Shown: positions 62,499-64,000 of the stretch, piece after piece
Layout of the letters: each line of letters opens with the position of its first letter
Numbering within the stretch: position 1 is the stretch's first letter
Position numbers and translations under genes: made by a program
The notes under the pieces: generated by a model
What the model was told of the DNA's origin: nothing
Databases searched by the model: none
Seen by the model: only the letters and a program-made list of their open reading frames with translations
Source of the DNA: an uncultured Eubacteriales bacterium
Lineage (GTDB): Bacteria > Bacillota > Clostridia > Christensenellales > Borkfalkiaceae
DNA length: 64,000 bases
Direction of reading: 5' to 3'
Assembly (NCBI GenBank): GCA_905207235.1
Contig: CAJLKN010000011.1
Span: 1 to 64,000, forward strand

Positions 62499-63614
62499 TT
62501 GAAAACTCTTACAGCCAAGGAAGAAAGGAAGGCACAAGCAAATAGCAACGGCGGCGGTCGTTATATCGAATTTACAAGAAAGGAGATTAACGCAATGCCG
62601 GAAAGCATTAAAAGATTATTTACGATAAACGACAAGCTGGTTACATACCGAATTACTCAGGACGGATACTATCAGGCGAGATACCGCAGCGACGGCTACC
62701 ACATAGAGGTTGCCGCCAAGGACTTTGAGACAATGAAACGAAGATTTTTAGCAAAGTTTGCCGAGGCGGTTAGTGAAAGGGAAAACAACAAGTACCCCCT
62801 CTTCTCTGATTTTGTTCAGGACTGGTTGAAGGTCAAAAAGCAGACAATCAAGGATACTACCTATTCAAGCTATGAGATGATGTCCATAAAGCACCTGCTG
62901 CCGAGGTTCGGCAAAATGCGCGTAAACGAAATTACGCGCCAACACATTCAGAACTTCCTGTTCGAGAAGACTGAAAAAGGCAACAACAGAACGGCTCAGA
63001 AGCTCAAACAGATGCTCTCTGCAATCTTTGACGTCATACACGACGACTACAACATCAAGTCGCCGATGAACAAAGTCGTGCTTGCCCACTACGAAGTCAA
63101 GAAAGGCAAGGCGCTTACCTTAGCCGAGGAAAAGCAGCTCATCGATTTCTGCTCGACCAACAGCGACAAGTATTCCGTCTCCGCCATGCTCGTATTGCTC
63201 TATACGGGTATGCGAGTAGGCGAATTGACTACCCTTGAATACGACGGCACATACATAACCTGCCGCTCCGAAAAGACGAGAAAAGGTCACGCCGAGGTCA
63301 TAAGAAAAATTCCCGTATCGCCCATGCTGAAAAGGGTGCTGCACCTTATCGACTTCGACAAGGCGAGAGCCGTTCAACGCTATGGACTTAGGTCGGCTAT
63401 GAAAAATCTTTTCCCCGAAAGACACATTCACGAACTGAGGTATACCTTTATAACAAGGGCAAAAGAATGTGGCATCTCCGGCGAAGTCGTGATGAAATGG
63501 GTCGGTCATGAGTACGATTCGGATGTTAAAACCAGTCGCGTTGACAGAGGCTATACAGATTATTCACAAGAGTTTATGTTGAAAGAAATTAACAAATTCG
63601 ACTATAAACTGTAA
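62499..63614 (+). CDS. Tyrosine-type site-specific recombinase (integrase)
   Basis: A 371-residue phage/ICE integrase. The N-terminal part has IEFTRKEINAMPESIKRLF and GYYQARYRSDGYHIEV, a domain common in clostridial integrases. The SAM-like core-binding domain is at about 110-190. The catalytic domain has LLYTGMRVGELTTLEY (first Arg), KTRKGH (Lys region), HELRYTF (His-x-x-Arg), WVGH and the nucleophile region DRGYTDYSQEFMLKEI. I keep the TTG at 62499 because the N-terminal domain begins before the ATG at 62595, although the latter has a stronger site (AAAGGAG). It lies beside tRNA-Leu, the probable attachment site. Confidence 0.93.
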   Translation: MKTLTAKEERKAQANSNGGGRYIEFTRKEINAMPESIKRLFTINDKLVTYRITQDGYYQARYRSDGYHIEVAAKDFETMKRRFLAKFAEAVSERENNKYPLFSDFVQDWLKVKKQTIKDTTYSSYEMMSIKHLLPRFGKMRVNEITRQHIQNFLFEKTEKGNNRTAQKLKQMLSAIFDVIHDDYNIKSPMNKVVLAHYEVKKGKALTLAEEKQLIDFCSTNSDKYSVSAMLVLLYTGMRVGELTTLEYDGTYITCRSEKTRKGHAEVIRKIPVSPMLKRVLHLIDFDKARAVQRYGLRSAMKNLFPERHIHELRYTFITRAKECGISGEVVMKWVGHEYDSDVKTSRVDRGYTDYSQEFMLKEINKFDYKL

Positions 63615-63691
63615 TTTGGACACAAAACAGCCAATTTTTAGCTAAACAAAACAAATTTTCACTTCCCAAAACTTCCCAATGATAACAAAAA

Positions 63692-63719
63692 CGGGAGAAA
63701 ATTTGTGAATTTTCTCCCG
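63692..63719 (+). terminator. Terminator between integrase and tRNA-Leu
   Basis: Perfect 12-bp stem CGGGAGAAAATT with AATTTTCTCCCG, loop TGTG. No clear T run on the plus strand; it may serve either the integrase or the tRNA transcript. Confidence 0.5.
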
Positions 63720-63727
63720 AAATTTGT

Positions 63728-63811
63728 TGGTGCTGACAACAGGACTTGAACCTGCACGAGATAATCACAGGATTCTAAGTCCTGCGCGTCTGCCAATTCC
63801 GCCATGTCAGC
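63728..63811 (-). tRNA. tRNA-Leu (anticodon UAG)
   Basis: Reading the minus strand from 63811: acceptor GCTGACA pairs with TGTCAGC, followed by the encoded A-CCA end. The D arm holds GGCGGAATTGGCAGACGC, and the anticodon stem CAGGA/TCCTG encloses CTTAGAA, giving TAG. A long variable arm (TGATTATCTCGTGC region) and a T arm with GGTTCAAGTCC follow. Size 84 nt with a class II variable arm fits leucine. Adjacent integrase suggests it is the attachment site. Confidence 0.95.
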
Positions 63812-64000
63812 GTGGTTTTTGTGAAGTTTTCAGTTTTTATGTTAAAAATTATGTTAATTTGTGACGCAATAGGATTCTAAGTCCTGCGCGTCTGCCAATT
63901 CCGCCATGTCAGCGTGGTTTTTGTGAAGTTTTCAGTTTTTATGTTAAAAATTATGTTAATTTGTGACGCAATAGGATTCTAAGTCCTGCGCGTCTGCCAA
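63769..64000. repeat. 102-bp tandem repeat of the 5' half of tRNA-Leu
   Basis: AGGATTCTAAGTCCTGCGCG starts at 63769, 63871 and 63973, exactly 102 bp apart, and all bases between are identical. Each unit holds the tRNA-Leu 5' half (from the anticodon loop outwards) plus about 60 bp of upstream DNA. The third copy is cut by the window end. The first copy is part of the intact tRNA gene. Confidence 0.9.

Overview
The window looks like a chromosome segment of a low-to-mid GC Gram-positive gut bacterium of the Clostridia. The support is strong AGGAGG-type ribosome sites, many lipoproteins with an L-[ST]-A-[SC]-C lipobox, an agr-type peptide quorum-sensing locus, Listeria-Bacteroides repeats and BspA-like leucine-rich repeats on surface proteins, and a type II-A CRISPR-Cas system. 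A placement near Christensenellales is only an impression. Most genes lie on the minus strand.

Layout. 0.4-7.7 kb: an orphan response regulator, a Big_2 lipoprotein, a Wzz-like chain-length protein with an O-antigen ligase/polymerase-like membrane protein, a small unknown protein and a hemolysin III family protein. 8.1-11.1 kb: a large lipoprotein with a pectinesterase-like beta-helix. 11.6-14.7 kb: a complete agr locus (agrA-agrC-agrB-agrD in transcription order) with a predicted peptide ring CGVWF and a stem-loop around the agrB start codon. 15-15.5 kb: a small membrane protein and a frameshifted XRE regulator.

15.9-36.9 kb is a plant-polysaccharide utilisation region. A ten-gene minus-strand unit holds a sugar ABC importer (ATPase, two permeases, binding lipoprotein), GH39 beta-xylosidase, GH3 glycosidase, GH2 beta-glucuronidase, a HAD hydrolase, mannonate dehydratase and mannonate oxidoreductase. 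Divergent from it is an AraC regulator carrying a GH39-like domain that has lost both catalytic glutamates and is probably a sugar sensor. A second unit holds a PocR-AraC regulator, a GH28 enzyme, xylose isomerase and xylulokinase. Together they suggest import and breakdown of glucuronic-acid-substituted xylan or pectin oligosaccharides, with xylose feeding the pentose phosphate pathway and glucuronate the Ashwell pathway. Glucuronate isomerase, KDG kinase and KDPG aldolase are not in the window.

37.5-49.8 kb: a 1320-residue BspA-like lipoprotein, then a type II-A CRISPR-Cas locus. The array has 25 intact repeats plus one decayed terminal repeat. The genes run cas9-cas1-cas2-csn2, and a tracrRNA with a clear promoter and terminator is divergent from cas9. 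csn2 is split into two frames exactly at a U UUU UUG slippery tract. 50.4-58.9 kb: an AT-rich unit of three large lipoproteins (BspA/InlB repeats, Fn3-like repeats, GLUG repeats) and a membrane zinc-protease-like protein.

59-64 kb resembles the end of an integrated element: two XRE regulators, a small protein, an unusual non-coding block of tandem stem-loop repeats with a 107-nt hairpin and a large bidirectional terminator, a sigma-like helix-turn-helix protein, a small ORF, a tyrosine recombinase and tRNA-Leu(UAG). The 5' half of that tRNA is tandemly repeated every 102 bp to the window end.
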